From Myrica gale (Eukaryota; Streptophyta; Magnoliopsida; Fagales; Myricaceae): a DNA stretch of 64,000 nt. The notes beneath the pieces are model-generated. The model was not told the origin of the DNA and did not search any database. It was given only the letters and a program-made list of their open reading frames with translations. Position 1 is the first letter of the stretch. Each line of letters begins with the position of its first letter. Of this stretch, positions 9,598-21,414 are shown one piece after another. The position numbers were made by a program, and so were the translations under genes. The stretch is from contig OZ005600.1 of assembly GCA_963930655.1 (NCBI GenBank), forward strand, positions 17,018,501 to 17,082,500, given 5' to 3'.

Positions 9598-12500
9598 TGT
9601 CACGCCCCGTGCCCGTACTTACCCCTTATGCTCACTTATAGAGATAGTATGTACACAGACGGGGGTTATAGCACGAATCATCCCAAACAAATTTATCTGA
9701 TTTACCTTGAAAAAGTTGAAGCGGGAGTCTCATTTAAAAATAGATTTATGATTAAAACTTTTAAAACGTATCAAGGAAAAATCGTAGTTTAGGAAAGGAC
9801 GGTAAATCAACTTGTATTAAGCGATTTTTTTAAGCATTTTATATGAAACCTCTAGTATAAGCAAAATCTTAATAATATAAGGAAAGAATAGGAAATAAAG
9901 AAAGAAACAACCTCTAGTATAACCAAAATGTGTCCTCCATGAGTACTACAAAAAGGGCTAAGTACAAAAGTGAGGACTTTCTAAAGCTCACCAAGCCACT
10001 ACAATCGTGCGTTATATAAGGAGAAATACATTGGAAGAAAAATAAGGAAAAAAACAAAGGAACGACATCTATACTAGGTTCCACTAGACCTCCTCATCAG
10101 TATCGGAGGTGAGATCTATGATACCAGCCTCAGGTGGGACGCGACTACTCTTTGTCGGCGGGACCGGAGCAGTACAGTCGAGTCTAAGGAACTCCGGTGA
10201 CACATCGATCAGGTCGAAATCCTATAAACGAGGGAGTGGGGGCAAAGGTGGTTACTTGAGGAACCAGTGGGGCTCACGCTCCACCATTACCTCATAAGCG
10301 TCCGTAACCCAAGTTCGGACCTTCAGGACTAAGACGTAGGGGTCGAGGTCCACAGTCAGCTCATTCTCGAGTAGCTTCATCTTCAATATCCGTGGCGCCA
10401 CAAAAATGATGTAAAAACACAAAACAGGGTGAGTCCTAGTGTCTCAATAAGGTTGGAGAGGGGGACATGCTCATACATCACAGTATGAACGTATGCAAAT
10501 GCAAATGAAATGCATTTACTCATCAAATTGTTTCCTGAGGTGTTCCCGGTATCTGCTCTGTTCACCCCTAGAGTCGGGTTGTGCGTCTTTCCTCTCCTCA
10601 TGAGACTGTCCTGTGTCACTTACACCTGGACCTTTAAAACCTTTAAAAACGGGGGTTCTAGCACACATCTCACACATGTGTTTCCTTTTCGTTTCATTGC
10701 CAATCCATGGTCTTTCTACTCATTTTGAGCATTATTGGGGCATTGTCATAACCCTTTTTACCATTGAGCATCATTTACAAGCTCTTATCATCATCAAATC
10801 CACATATAACATGCACTTTCATCAACCCATATGTGACCAGCCGAAACTCACAACTTAAATGCCATAAAAGCAATATGCAAGCATTAAGTATGAAAGATCA
10901 AGGTTCCATGTTTAGGCAGTCCCGTTTTAGGTCATCCTTTATAATACTAATTTTAAGAATAAAACATGCATTTTATAACTAAATATTAATTATACCCTAA
11001 ATCTCCAAATAAAGGCCTATTGGGCCTTCTTAGACCCTATTGGGCCTATCCCTTTATTTTTATAAGGGTTTGGGCTTGTTTAGGATTAACGAGCCTAAAG
11101 TCCATTTTGGCCGCTAAACGAGATTTGTGATTTGAGCTCCTAATTCTACTCAGTTTGGACTCAAATTTGGTATTTCTCATCTATTTTTCATGCTCTACAC
11201 AACCATATAATTATTTTCCTTGTTTTAATATTTTTACCCTAACATTTTATGTGAAACGTCAGAACTGCCCTCGAGACCTCCAAGGGAATTTTCGACTTTC
11301 CTTACATCATTTTTTGCTGAAATTCTTACAGAGACTTCCTGATTACTTATAATTACTATCTGGAAAGTTTCGTGCAAAAAATAAAAGTATTTCTATAGGC
11401 GGTTTTGGACAGTGGCATTTTTCTATGTTAAACCCTAACTAGTGTTGTTGCATATTATAGATTTTGCTTCTAAATACTGTATTTCATCGATCTACCACTC
11501 TTTCACATATTAATAAAATCGTAGAGCACATATTACAGATATCAGTGAAGAACCAAGATCAAAATAAAGACACTTAATCAATCAACACATGAACACCATT
11601 TTCTTGCTATTTGGAACTTGTAAATGTCAAACTTATATTTGAGTTCATAGGCTTCCTTTTAAGGCCTTGCCTTGACATATTCACATCTCGAAATCCATCC
11701 TTGCCATCCGGTCATCATCAAACTTTTCATATTGCTCAACTTTTAAACATAACACATGACATATGGTTAACAAATCATACAAATAGGCATGCATCATCAT
11801 CCACCAACATCAAAGGCCAAACCGTGGCCCTCCCTTCCTCTAAATACAATATTTGGCCACTGATGTGGCCTACAACACAACCAAGTATTATCTTGACCAT
11901 GCAAAGATTACGCATCAAAAAATTCTTTCAAAATAATCAAAAAAACCAAATGCTTTCAACATGCAAATACTCCTAGTACATAATCTCATGTTAAAAACTA
12001 GGTTTATGTATTTATTTCTTGCACCCAACGTATAAAGCATGATCTTTAATTAAAACATCTAATAAAAAGAGGCAAAAACATATTTTCCCCAACACAAAAT
12101 GCAACAAGACTACCCTTACCTTGGTAATTTTCGGATGGGTCAAGATAGGCTTGAAAATCTCCTAAAGCAAGTATATACATAACTTGTGGTTAGAAAACTT
12201 AGGTTAAAATGTAAGAAAAGATGGATTGGTAAAGGGAAAGATGAGAGAAAATGAGGCAAGGGAGGGTTCAAGGCCATGGCCGAACACCCCCTCCACTAAC
12301 CATTTCCTACTTTTCTGACCCCTTCCTTCTTCTCTTTTCCTTCACCGACTGCTCACTCTCCTGCCTCTCTTAGCTCACTTGGTCGACACACACACTGGAG
12401 TTCTAGCACTACATGGCTTGGTCAGTTTTTTTTTAAACCGACCAAGTCATGATTGAGTCCAAAGGAGCTGCAAGAAGCAGTCCCCCCTTTTCTGGGTAAT

Positions 12501-13334
12501 CATGAGCTGCAAAGGTAATACACAATCTCACTCAATGCATACCGATTGACCTTGAATTTCACTGCACTATGCATGCTAAATGGACAAGAAAATGAGACAA
12601 AAATTCAAGGGTTTGGAAGAGCTTGCCGAGTGACTAGGCCTGTCCCCTATCACCCCGGGCATACAGGTATGCGCTTGTGGTAAGCCAGACATACAGGCCT
12701 CCGAGCCTGTACCCTGGTTATCCCGAGCAGACAGGCCTCCGAGCCTGTGCCCTAATTATCCCGGGAATTCAGGTCTAGCTCATCCTGGGATCCAGGTCTT
12801 GGTCATCCTGGGAGACTAGTTCGTGGTCCTCCCGGGGGTCTGCTCTCGGTCCTCCCGGCTGTCTGTTCTCGGTCCTCCCGGGAGTCTATTCTCGGTCCTC
12901 CCAGGAGTCTATTCTTAGTCAACCCGACAGTGTGTCAGCCCAATTTAAATTTAAAAGAAGTTAAATAAACATTATCCAAATTAATCTAAAAATTTAAGGG
13001 AACAAAACTTAAGTCAAATAATACACTTAAGCAAGGATTTAAGAATTAAAGAAAGAAAGCACATACACAATGTAAATTAAACAGGTAGATCAAAATACTA
13101 AAATTACGAATTTAGAAACCGAAGCAATTAAACAAATACCAAAGAACATAATTACTTAAAATATTAGAGGAAATAAAATCGAGTCAAATTAATCATATGA
13201 TAAATACTAATCAAGGCAAAAATTAAGAAAATAAAGCAAATGCTAAGGAAAAGAACACAGTTACTAAAAATATGAAAATGAAAGCCTTAACACAAAAATA
13301 TCAAAAGTAGCTCAAAAGGGTTTGAGGTATTACA
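9598..13334. mobile_element. Solo LTR, probably Ty3/gypsy (copy B)
   Basis: The duplicate of the LTR at 3362-7165, starting TGTCACGCCCC and ending GAGGTATTACA. Here the target duplication is perfect: ATAGA at 9593-9597 and 13335-13339. No gag or pol lies between the ends, so it is a solo LTR left by LTR-LTR recombination. The family assignment rests on ends and length only. Confidence 0.78.
12645..12940. repeat. GC-rich minisatellite inside solo LTR B
   Basis: Counterpart of 6510-6765, with the same two unit types (CAGGCCTCCGAGCCTGT and GGTCCTCCCGGGAGTCT) but slightly different unit sequences and counts. Confidence 0.7.
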
Positions 13335-13546
13335 ATAGAAGTAGGGCATGTTGGTTTGGCACAATATATTCAACAAAATTTACAAAAAAGAACATCTAAA
13401 ATCTCAAAAATTCTAAATTTTTTTAAGAAATAAATATTCCGAAAAAAAAAAGAAATTTGTCAGCTGTGGTTTTACCAGTTCCAAGGCTATTGCTCCTCTC
13501 AAGATTCTTCGTCCGCCACTGAATTGCTTCGAACACTGGCACTGAC

Positions 13547-14710
13547 TCACTTCTTCTTCCCTCCCATAAAGCCTCCGGCGTCTTCTTTCCTGTCCTCCCC
13601 TTCATTCCTTCTCACACCGCTGCTTGCTCCAATAGAAACCGACCTCACCAACTCCTTCCCTTTCTCGTCGCTTCCACGCATCATGGTACAAGTGGGCCAA
13701 AATCCCCCCTCTTCCTTCTCCTTACTCTTTCTGATCCACAGCTCTCTCATTCTCTCCTTGACCACACAACTGCTTTCCTCATGCCCTCCATCACAGAAGC
13801 CACATTTCAACACCTTTTTGCTCACCGGACGAATGCTTTTCACTTGCTCGAACCCAAAGGCAAGCCTTAACGCTTCGTTCAGCGAGTCGGGCTTTTGAGG
13901 AAGAATCCAATCTCGAAATTCTTTCCTCAGCCCATCAATGAAAATCCCTTTTATCAAGCCGTCAGGAAGTCCATGATCTGGCCATTGCTTCAATATCCAT
14001 TGCAATCTCAAGAAGTAGGAACGCACTGATTCCTTGTCCCCTTGATTGATCATCATAAGCTCTGATCGCAACTGATCAACAAATTCAATCTTGTGATACG
14101 CGTGCAAAAAGGATGATTTGATATCTTCCCAAGTAAGCGAAGCCTCGTAGGGCTCGATGTTGAGATCGTACCAAAGGGCGGCCTCGTCTTCGAGAGTAAT
14201 GGGGAAGATCCTCATCATCATGTCAATGGTGGACGCATTGTTGGCACGGCAAACTTTGGCGAATCGGCTTAAGTGCTTAACTGAGCATTCGCTAGGAGAG
14301 CCACGAAATATCGGGAGGGGGGCGATGTTCACGTACGAAGCCAATTGGACACCGTATTGCGATGATAAAGTATTGACAGAATGAGAGGACACGTTTGAAA
14401 TTGCTGAAGTATTGAGATGAACTGTTTGTGAAACCGGGTCAGACGCTAGTGAGCAATATCGGTCCATGGGTGCATTAGTTTCTGATTCAGACCCCGTGTG
14501 TAAAGCAGCATCATAGTCACCGTTCCGGGGTCGTTCATATTCTTCTTCCTCTTCATTCGATTCGTATAAACGTCGAGATGCAGAAGCGTCACTGTAATCG
14601 TCGTTGTACTCATCTTCTTGGTGAATATTCCTACGATGTCTGTAGCGAGATTTGGCTGACAATACGGCTGAGAGTTCGCGTGACGGCGAATATTGCTTTA
14701 GTTTCGGCAT
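13547..14710 (-). CDS. Orphan gag-like protein, 387 residues (Ty3/gypsy-type gag domain)
   Basis: One uninterrupted frame on the minus strand. Residues 1-60 are basic then acidic (RYRHRR, EEEEEYERPR), and residues ~130-290 match the retrotransposon gag domain (PLPIFRGSPSEC, EDEAALWYDL, WEDIKSSF, GDKESVRSYFLRL). At 303-315 there is a CX2CX3HX4C zinc-knuckle-like motif (CGFCDGGHEESSC), and a lysine-rich tail follows. No protease, reverse transcriptase, LTR pair or primer-binding site was seen next to it, so it stands alone. It looks whole as an ORF, while its tandem copy is a remnant. It may be a fossil gag that happens to be open, or a kept host gene; the sequence alone does not decide. Confidence 0.75.
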   Translation of the reverse strand: MPKLKQYSPSRELSAVLSAKSRYRHRRNIHQEDEYNDDYSDASASRRLYESNEEEEEYERPRNGDYDAALHTGSESETNAPMDRYCSLASDPVSQTVHLNTSAISNVSSHSVNTLSSQYGVQLASYVNIAPLPIFRGSPSECSVKHLSRFAKVCRANNASTIDMMMRIFPITLEDEAALWYDLNIEPYEASLTWEDIKSSFLHAYHKIEFVDQLRSELMMINQGDKESVRSYFLRLQWILKQWPDHGLPDGLIKGIFIDGLRKEFRDWILPQKPDSLNEALRLAFGFEQVKSIRPVSKKVLKCGFCDGGHEESSCVVKERMRELWIRKSKEKEEGGFWPTCTMMRGSDEKGKELVRSVSIGASSGVRRNEGEDRKEDAGGFMGGKKK

Positions 14711-15119
14711 CTTTGATTGCTTCGTCCGGGAAATGATGATATCAGAAGAACCAGTGATTGGTACTTGGTTGGCCGTATAAATGGAAGGTTTTTTTGTTTA
14801 TTTTCTTCGCAATATAAATGAAGGTTAAACCAGCGGTTGAAGTACGTTAACGCTGAGAACGCTTTGGGAGAAAGGCACGCTTTGGGTCCAAGTTATGGGC
14901 GTTTGCCACCACAGTTTTTATTCAATATGGCTGTGTCACGAGTTTATTATGGGTCTCTACGCGTGGTCCACAAGACTCAGATTAGAGTTGAAGAGACCGT
15001 TTCAGTTTTTCCATTTACTGATTAGGTTTATGAAACTATTTTTTCTTTTTTTTAATTATATATTTTTAATTTTTTTAAATATCATAATAACTATAAAATA
15101 ATATTATTTAATTTTATAA

Positions 15120-15470
15120 AATATAAATCATTCTAAATTTTAATCAACCAAACAAAAGAAGCTCTTATGTCTTGATCATTCATATATAATTATAGGGTTA
15201 ATTAAAAAAACCACCCACGAACTTATACTTCAATCTCAAATACCCCATAAACTCGAACTCGTTGTAACTCGCCCCCACAAATTATACTTGTCGTTGCGAT
15301 TTCATCCCTCAACCTACTGAAGTTATATTGAACGGTTTTTGTCCCACTTAAACGACACGTAACATTCTCCTTACTTGAAAAAACGAATTTGACATAAACC
15401 ATTCCAAATTTTAATCAACCAAACAAAACAAGCTCTTATGTCTTGATCATTAAAATATAATTATAACATA
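15120..15470. repeat. ~200-bp insertion between ~75-bp direct repeats
   Basis: Copy B has an extra segment relative to copy A. The stretch at 15120-15195 (with TCAACCAAACAAA and CTTATGTCTTGATCATT) recurs at about 15393-15468. Between the two lies AGGGTTAATTAAAAAAACC... with CACCCACGAACTTATAC and GACACGTAACATTC, a text like the ends of Mutator-type MITEs. No matching inverted end was found. Confidence 0.6.
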
Positions 15471-15600
15471 AATCACTTCTCATATGATTAAGATAAATAG
15501 AAATAAAGAAATGAAAGACTAAAGATGCATATGTTATAGAATATAATTTAAATAATAAAATCAACCTCTTCTGGTAATACGTGTCTCATTAGTTATATTA

Positions 15601-16029
15601 ATTGGACCAGTTTAGGACTAGTGACTAGGTTGGGATTAGAAATTACCCTAACGACCAGTGTGAACTAATTGAACCTAAAAAAAATCTTGAATCTGTCTTC
15701 GTATAAAAGCTCAGGAATAAAAGGGTAATTATTTATTTGTAAGGGATTGGTGACCCTGAAGTTAGACGGTAAAATAGTGGGAGAGAGAAAGGAGTTGCAA
15801 ATCGGTGATTAGTAAGATCGTAAAATCATGCTAGACAAGAAGAAGAGAGAGAGGAGTTAAAAAAGGTAAGTAAAGTTGGAAAAGAGGGAGGCCAGAGAGA
15901 AAAATCAAAGGAGGTGGGGAGGGACCACTGTAACACCCCCATCTCCTAGTCATGCTATTATATACATAATCATAAAAAAAATACAAGAAAAATTAATCAC
16001 TCAAATACTTATTCTAAAGCAGTTTAGGC
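15601..16029. other. Unassigned spacer
   Basis: Purine-rich, AT-rich sequence after the end of the duplicated unit. No convincing gene or repeat was seen. Confidence 0.5.
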
Positions 16030-16576
16030 TAGGGGTGAACAAAACCGGACCGCAGACCGGACCGGACTGGAAAATCGGACCGGATTTCCGGTCCGGTCCG
16101 GTCCTTTTTCTTAAAATGCGGTCCGGTCCGGACCGGACCGGATAAATCCGGTTATCCGGTCCGGTCCGGTCCTCTTTAATAATAAATGCGGTCCGGACCG
16201 GACCGGACCGCATTTATTAAAAAAATAAAAAATATATATTTTTTTATATTTTTAATACAAATTATAAACATAAAACGTTTAATTTTTATCTAAACTAAAA
16301 CTTAACATTTTTATATACACTTCCCATTTGAAATTAACCTAAAAAAATTTTTGAAAAAATTTTAAAAAATTAAAAAAATTTAAAAAAATTTTAAAAAAAT
16401 TAAAACCGGTCCGGACCACTTAAGTGGTCCGGACCGGACCGCATTTAGTGAAACCGGACCGGACCGGACCACTTATAAGTGGTCCGGTCCGGTCCTATAT
16501 TATTTAAGGACCGCAATGCGGTCCGGACCGGAATGCGGTCCGAAAAACCGGACCGCATTCCGGTTGTGCAGCCCTA
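16030..16576. mobile_element. hAT-type MITE built of CCGGACCG/CGGTCCGG blocks
   Basis: The element starts TAGGGGTGAACAAAACCGG and ends CCGGTTGTGCAGCCCTA, giving imperfect inverted ends (TAGGG.TG.ACAA.ACCGG). It is flanked by a perfect 8-bp duplication, GTTTAGGC at 16022-16029 and 16577-16584, as made by hAT transposases. Both ends (about 190 bp each) consist of iterated GGTCCGGACCGG-type units separated by GCATTTA or CTTATAAGTGG. The centre is AT-rich. It has no coding capacity; the short open frames over it are by-products of the repeats. Confidence 0.9.
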
Positions 16577-16584
16577 GTTTAGGC

Positions 16585-17600
16585 AAAAATACTTTTTATT
16601 TGCCGTGACCGGTAGACCCATGCCTTCTAAGATTATGTTTGTGTTGTAAATTTTTTGGTATTGAGTTTAGTGTTGGTATTGGGTTTAGTGAAAAAGTGAA
16701 GAAAGATGTAATTTTTTATATTTTTTGTAATTTTTTTATATTTTTTGATGAGATAGAGAAATTATATTGTAGTATTTTATTAGGAGTTGGTAAAATATTT
16801 TGTGAAATATTTTGTACAAACGCAGTCTAAATATGGACATTTAAAACATAACAAAAAAAAGGAGTTGAAAATATATCTAATGGTAAGAAAGAAAAAGACT
16901 TCTAACACTACTTTTGCCTAAAGGCTAAAGTCATTCCATCCAACGTTTCTCTTCTCTCTTCAAAATTTTTTGAGAGTCCACTACGAAGACTATCACCATT
17001 CTTTGACAACACCCTACGTACATGAGGAAAGGGGGGAATGTTCGCCCAGTAGCTTCGTCTCTGTATGGGGTAGGAATGCGGGTGAGTCTTTATATAATTG
17101 AGTAATAAAGTGGGTAGGCCTGCATTTTCACTGAAGTTGTAAGCCTAGTTTAGAGTTTTTTAAGATTTTTCGTTGCATTGCGCACCTAGCTAATGAGTGC
17201 ATTTTTTACCTAGACTAGATCCATTTCAGGTGCCTATGCACAAAGGTCTGGTCGTTACCCGAAAAGGTAGATTAAGACCTTTTTACTAATTTAAGAACTC
17301 TGATCCTCATTTGAAACAATAAAAAAGTTGATATACGTTGAGACATATTTGTTCAAGCAAATTAACTTATTCAAGATCAAAGGGGGAACATTGCAACTGA
17401 AAGAAAAGTTATGGAACATCACACCGCTCTTTGTAGCCTTCTGCATTTTCCCATGATGTACCCTTCTGCCCTCTGACACCTTTCCCTATCACCATCGTCC
17501 CCACCTGGGCCATCTCCACCTAGAGCTATGCAAATGTACCAGCGGGAGCGATTTAAACACCCTAACCCTGGTCTTGGAGGCTGGACGAGCAGAACCCGTC
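16585..17600. other. Unassigned AT-rich sequence
   Basis: T-rich stretches near 16640-16800 and mixed sequence after that. No gene model is supported. Confidence 0.4.
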
Positions 17601-17645
17601 CGCCTCTCTCTCTCTCCTATCCCCGCCTCCTTCTCTCTCTCTACT
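17601..17645. repeat. CT-rich microsatellite
   Basis: Two (TC)n runs with short interruptions, CCTCTCTCTCTCTCC and CTTCTCTCTCTCTAC. Confidence 0.7.
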
Positions 17646-17787
17646 CACTCAATCCCTTTCTCAGCTGAGTGCTGATGGCTCTCCCTCTCGCACTTCTACA
17701 ATGGAGTGGTTGGTATGTGATGAGTTTTTTATTTTCATAGATTTCTTCTGTAATGGCACCTCCGTGATGGTTTTCTATGGAAAATGA

Positions 17788-17945
17788 GGAGGAGTTGTTG
17801 TGGTGTGTGGATTTGGGGCTTGAGTTGGATTTGGTGTTGTGGCGTGTGGAATCTGTGGATTTGGGGCTTGAGTTGGCTGTGGTGTGTGGAGGAGCTGCTG
17901 TGGCGTGTGGATTTGGGGCTTGACTCTTGAGTTGGTTGTGGTCTC
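17788..17945. repeat. Imperfect minisatellite (GTGTGGATTTGGGGCTTGAG units)
   Basis: Three to four imperfect units containing TGGCGTGTGG and GATTTGGGGCTTGAGTTGG, with variable length. On the minus strand it reads as a Pro/Gln/His-rich frame, a product of the repeat and not good evidence for a gene. Confidence 0.65.
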
Positions 17946-19149
17946 AAGTCTGTTAAGGAGTTGCAAAGTGTTTTTTTTTCAATATTTTGAAGATTACAAC
18001 TTACATGGTGGTAACGGTCACCAGTTAAACCGGCAAGGACAATGATCGGTTTTGTAGCCAATCGGTGCTGATGTTAAATTTAGCTCACCGTGATTAACGG
18101 TGCCAGTTATGTCCAAACCGGCACCTACATCAACATTAATCACCCATAACTCCTCCAACCCTAGTCAACCCTTATTTTCGCCCTCAGCCCCTTATCTCCC
18201 ATATTCTATTCTTCATTAGCCTATCACATCCTACCTTGAGAATTTCTTATGTTCTCGCTAATTTTATTATTATTATTTCTACTGAGAACAAAAGGCCCTC
18301 AAGGAATTGATGGACCATTAATTAACCAATCTAAAGGTTACTATCACTTAAATTCTGGAATTCCACATTACACGGGGACCACTAAAGATTAATGGGGCTA
18401 CTGTGATTTGAACCGTTGTTGGGAACAAGTCCTAGGTCCTAAGCATAGCCCGCGCACAGTTAAATCATCACTCCTAGCAGTCTGTTCTCGTTATTTATTG
18501 ATTATTATCCCTAGTCCCTTTTTTTCTCCGTACCTCAAACCTTCTCTCTTGATCTTGCTACCTCCTTCTTTCTTACAATTTGAGCTTTTCCCCCCTCAGT
18601 CAGTGTGTGCTATTATGGTGAAGTTGTCACCTGAAATGGAAGAGCTTATGGAGAAAATATGAATATTTCTTTGGAGGATATCTCAAGTATATATGCTGAA
18701 ATTTCATTACAAATCGGGTGAATTAGGAGATGGAAGAATTTACGCCAGTGGGAAGACTTGAGCCACGGAAGGTATTCCGGAAACACATTATCTTCCATCA
18801 AGGAGGGTTGGTGTTTGGCCCCAAACCTAAGGATTGCATATGCAAGATGACATAAATTCTTATTCACATTTCATATATTCATTAATTCGGATTATTTGCT
18901 AAATCTCTATATTGTGTTCACCTTTTGTCAGTAGTTTCGTTCCAAACTGATGTTGTGTTTGTAATGCAAGTGAAAACATGTCGCAAAAGATGTGTTATAA
19001 GTTTTCAGAGACTAAAAATAGTTTTGTTTCAAACGATGCATTTGAAATATGTTCATAGTGTTGTCCGACTTGCACACTGTTGGTTTCATTTTGTATTGTC
19101 AAATTTACATGTCAGAATATGTTCTAATTGTGTTGTAACTTGGGTATCT
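17946..19149. other. Unassigned sequence
   Basis: No recognisable gene. A short frame near 18615-18660 (MVKLSPEMEELMEKI) is noted but has no support beyond being open. Confidence 0.4.
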
Positions 19150-19972
19150 TAGTTTGGCTAAGTGTTCAAGAGTTTTGAAAGCTTCTCAAGTAGATATGAA
19201 GAGCAAGTTGTGTCATCACTCGCCTAAAGTTTGACCTTGGCTTGAGCGAGACTTGAAACAAAGTGAGAGAGTTCACGTTTGCTTCACACTCGAGCGACCT
19301 TTGTCAGACTGTTCACATTTGCTCCACGCTCGAGCGCATTTTGTCAAACAGTTCAAGTTTGCTTCACTTTTGATTCACGCTCGAGCGTGAACTATCGTTC
19401 TTCTAAAAAATCTAATTTTTAAAGCCCTATATAAGAAAAAACTTAGGGGATCTCTCATTGTTAGTTGGAGGCCGCCCCAAAAGCGTAGAGAGGTTATTCT
19501 TGAGTTCCTAGAGCCTCCATTTGACATAGAAAATTTCTCAGATATTCAGAACCTCAATTGACAAGTTTTTCTTATATTCAATCAATTTAAGTTGTGAAGC
19601 CTTCAAAGTGTTGGAGGAGTTTTGTTGCCAAAGTTCCAGTGTTGAAGAACAATGTTGTTCATGAAGAGTTCACAAAAATAACCTGATGAGAGGGTGTTGT
19701 TAATCCTGCACGGAGTGGGTCTAAGCAATGACGCTTATATTATTACATTAGGATTGTTAGAGTCAGCAACATGGATAGCCAGTGTCTCAATCACTGTTTG
19801 TAAAAATTTATTCTTAGTGAATTTCAGGTGGTTGCTAGTTCGGAGTGATTTTTCCTGTAAATGATTTTTCAAAGGTTTCTCACTTCGTCAATAAAATTCT
19901 TGTATTTTTGTGTGATTGAAGTTTGATTTAATTTTCTGCAACTTATAAAATTGTTATTAAATTTTTAAGGCT
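19150..19972. mobile_element. Copia-type LTR remnant, interrupted by the Mutator-like element
   Basis: Features typical of long copia LTRs: repeated CTCGAGCG motifs (19290-19390), a TATATAAGAAA promoter-like box near 19430, and a late stretch with AATAAAATTCTTGTATT. It resumes after the Mutator-like element with GTCTATTCACTCCCTTCTATG near 26410, a text that in copia LTRs follows such a tail. Exact ends are not defined. It is a broken fossil. Confidence 0.4.
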
Positions 19973-21414
19973 TAATGTACCTGTCAGTCCCCTGGGGTTT
20001 GGAATTTTCCCAAAATGGTCCCTGGAATTTGATTTGTCACACAGAGGTCTCTGGGCATTCCTTTCATTTTATTTATGTCCTTCTGTCAACTCAGGCTCAG
20101 CTCCGTGACGGAAAATACCAATGTGGCTTATTAATCTAGGTCAAAATTCCATATCAGCACGCCACAAAGACAACAGGGTCGTGCCATGTCTGCGAGCTCT
20201 CATTCCCCCCACCCCTCCAAATAACAAACGAACCAAAATTCCCAAATTTTAACCCGCGACGCACGAACCCTAACTTCCCAAATTTCCATTTCTCCACCGA
20301 ATTGCACAATTCTTCATCAACGTCTTCAACCTTTCTCCACCGAAGGTATTGCACAGTTATGCTTGTGTTATTTTGTTTCCAACGTCTGCAAATTTCTTAG
20401 CCCCAAATTTCCATATTCTTCACGGTTTGAAAATGTCTTCACAGTTGAAAATGGAGTTGCTTAGACTTGTCTATCTACGAAGATGGTATTCTTTTATTAT
20501 GTGTATGGAGGTGCTTGAGTGACATTTATAGGAGCTATTTTTTGCAGAAACCCCATCTGCTTGGGTATTGCGTGATATTTCTCTGCTCCTTTTTCCCATA
20601 TATTCTTGTCTTTTCATTGGCGTCGTGTGGGACCTATAACTTGGGGAAAGGAAACCCATTTGAAAGTTAAATAATGTTGTTAGATAATTGTATAGTCAGT
20701 TATATAGTTGGGTATATTAAAGTCTCTGTAGTTGGAGCCTTGTGTCAGTGATATAATTAGTTATATAGTCATTGTTGTTGAAGTCTTTCTGTCGGTGAGT
20801 ACTTTGTTAGATAGTATATTTGAAAAGCACCAACATTTGTCTCTCTGCTTGGGTTCATGTGGGAAAGGAAACTTGTACGAAGGGCCCATGATTTATTATC
20901 TGCTCTTGTTTAAGTGTACAATTGAAAATGCATAATTCATGTGAGACCCTAACTGATTATGTGTTTTGAGTGTATATTTTTTGTCTGATCTTGGGTCAAG
21001 GTGCTTTGGTGGCTAAATATCTATAAAGTTTATTGACTTTTCTTGTTAGGTGTTGTATTTGTCTTTAACTCTTGTTGGGTTAAGGTGCATTGGGGGAAGG
21101 TGTTTTGTCTGTTGTCTCAATTAACCGTAGTGATCCTTTTATTTTCTGTCATTATTCTATTTTAAAAGTTCTTCACTACGTCTTTTTGCATGGCTTGTTC
21201 GCAGATTCTTATTTTTCATGGCTTGTTTGCAGATTCTTATTTTTGCATGGCTTCTTTGCATTTCTTTTTGCATGGCTTGATATTGTTAGGTTCTTGTTTA
21301 GTATGAATTGAACACACTGATAAGTCTTGTGTTTATTGCAGATGGTGAGATTGTTACTTCATCATGGTTAGACGATGAGTGAATGATTGAGATCTGAATT
21401 TGGAGAGGGATTGA

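Larger units (their letters stand above)
8784..15600. repeat. Tandem segmental duplication, copy B
   Basis: Second copy of the unit at 2560-8040. It is longer because it keeps the full gag-like ORF (13547-14710) and has an extra ~200-bp insertion at about 15196-15395. Similarity ends just after AATACGTGTC at about 15590-15600, where copy A continues into the DUF4283 reading frame. Confidence 0.92.

Noticed and set aside
15876-16213. Open frames encoding repeated GPDRTG-like text on both strands
   Set aside because: They result from the CCGGACCG arrays of the MITE, not from a gene.
17735-18061. 108-codon Pro/Gln/His-rich frame
   Set aside because: It is explained by the minisatellite at 17788-17945 and has no recognised domain.
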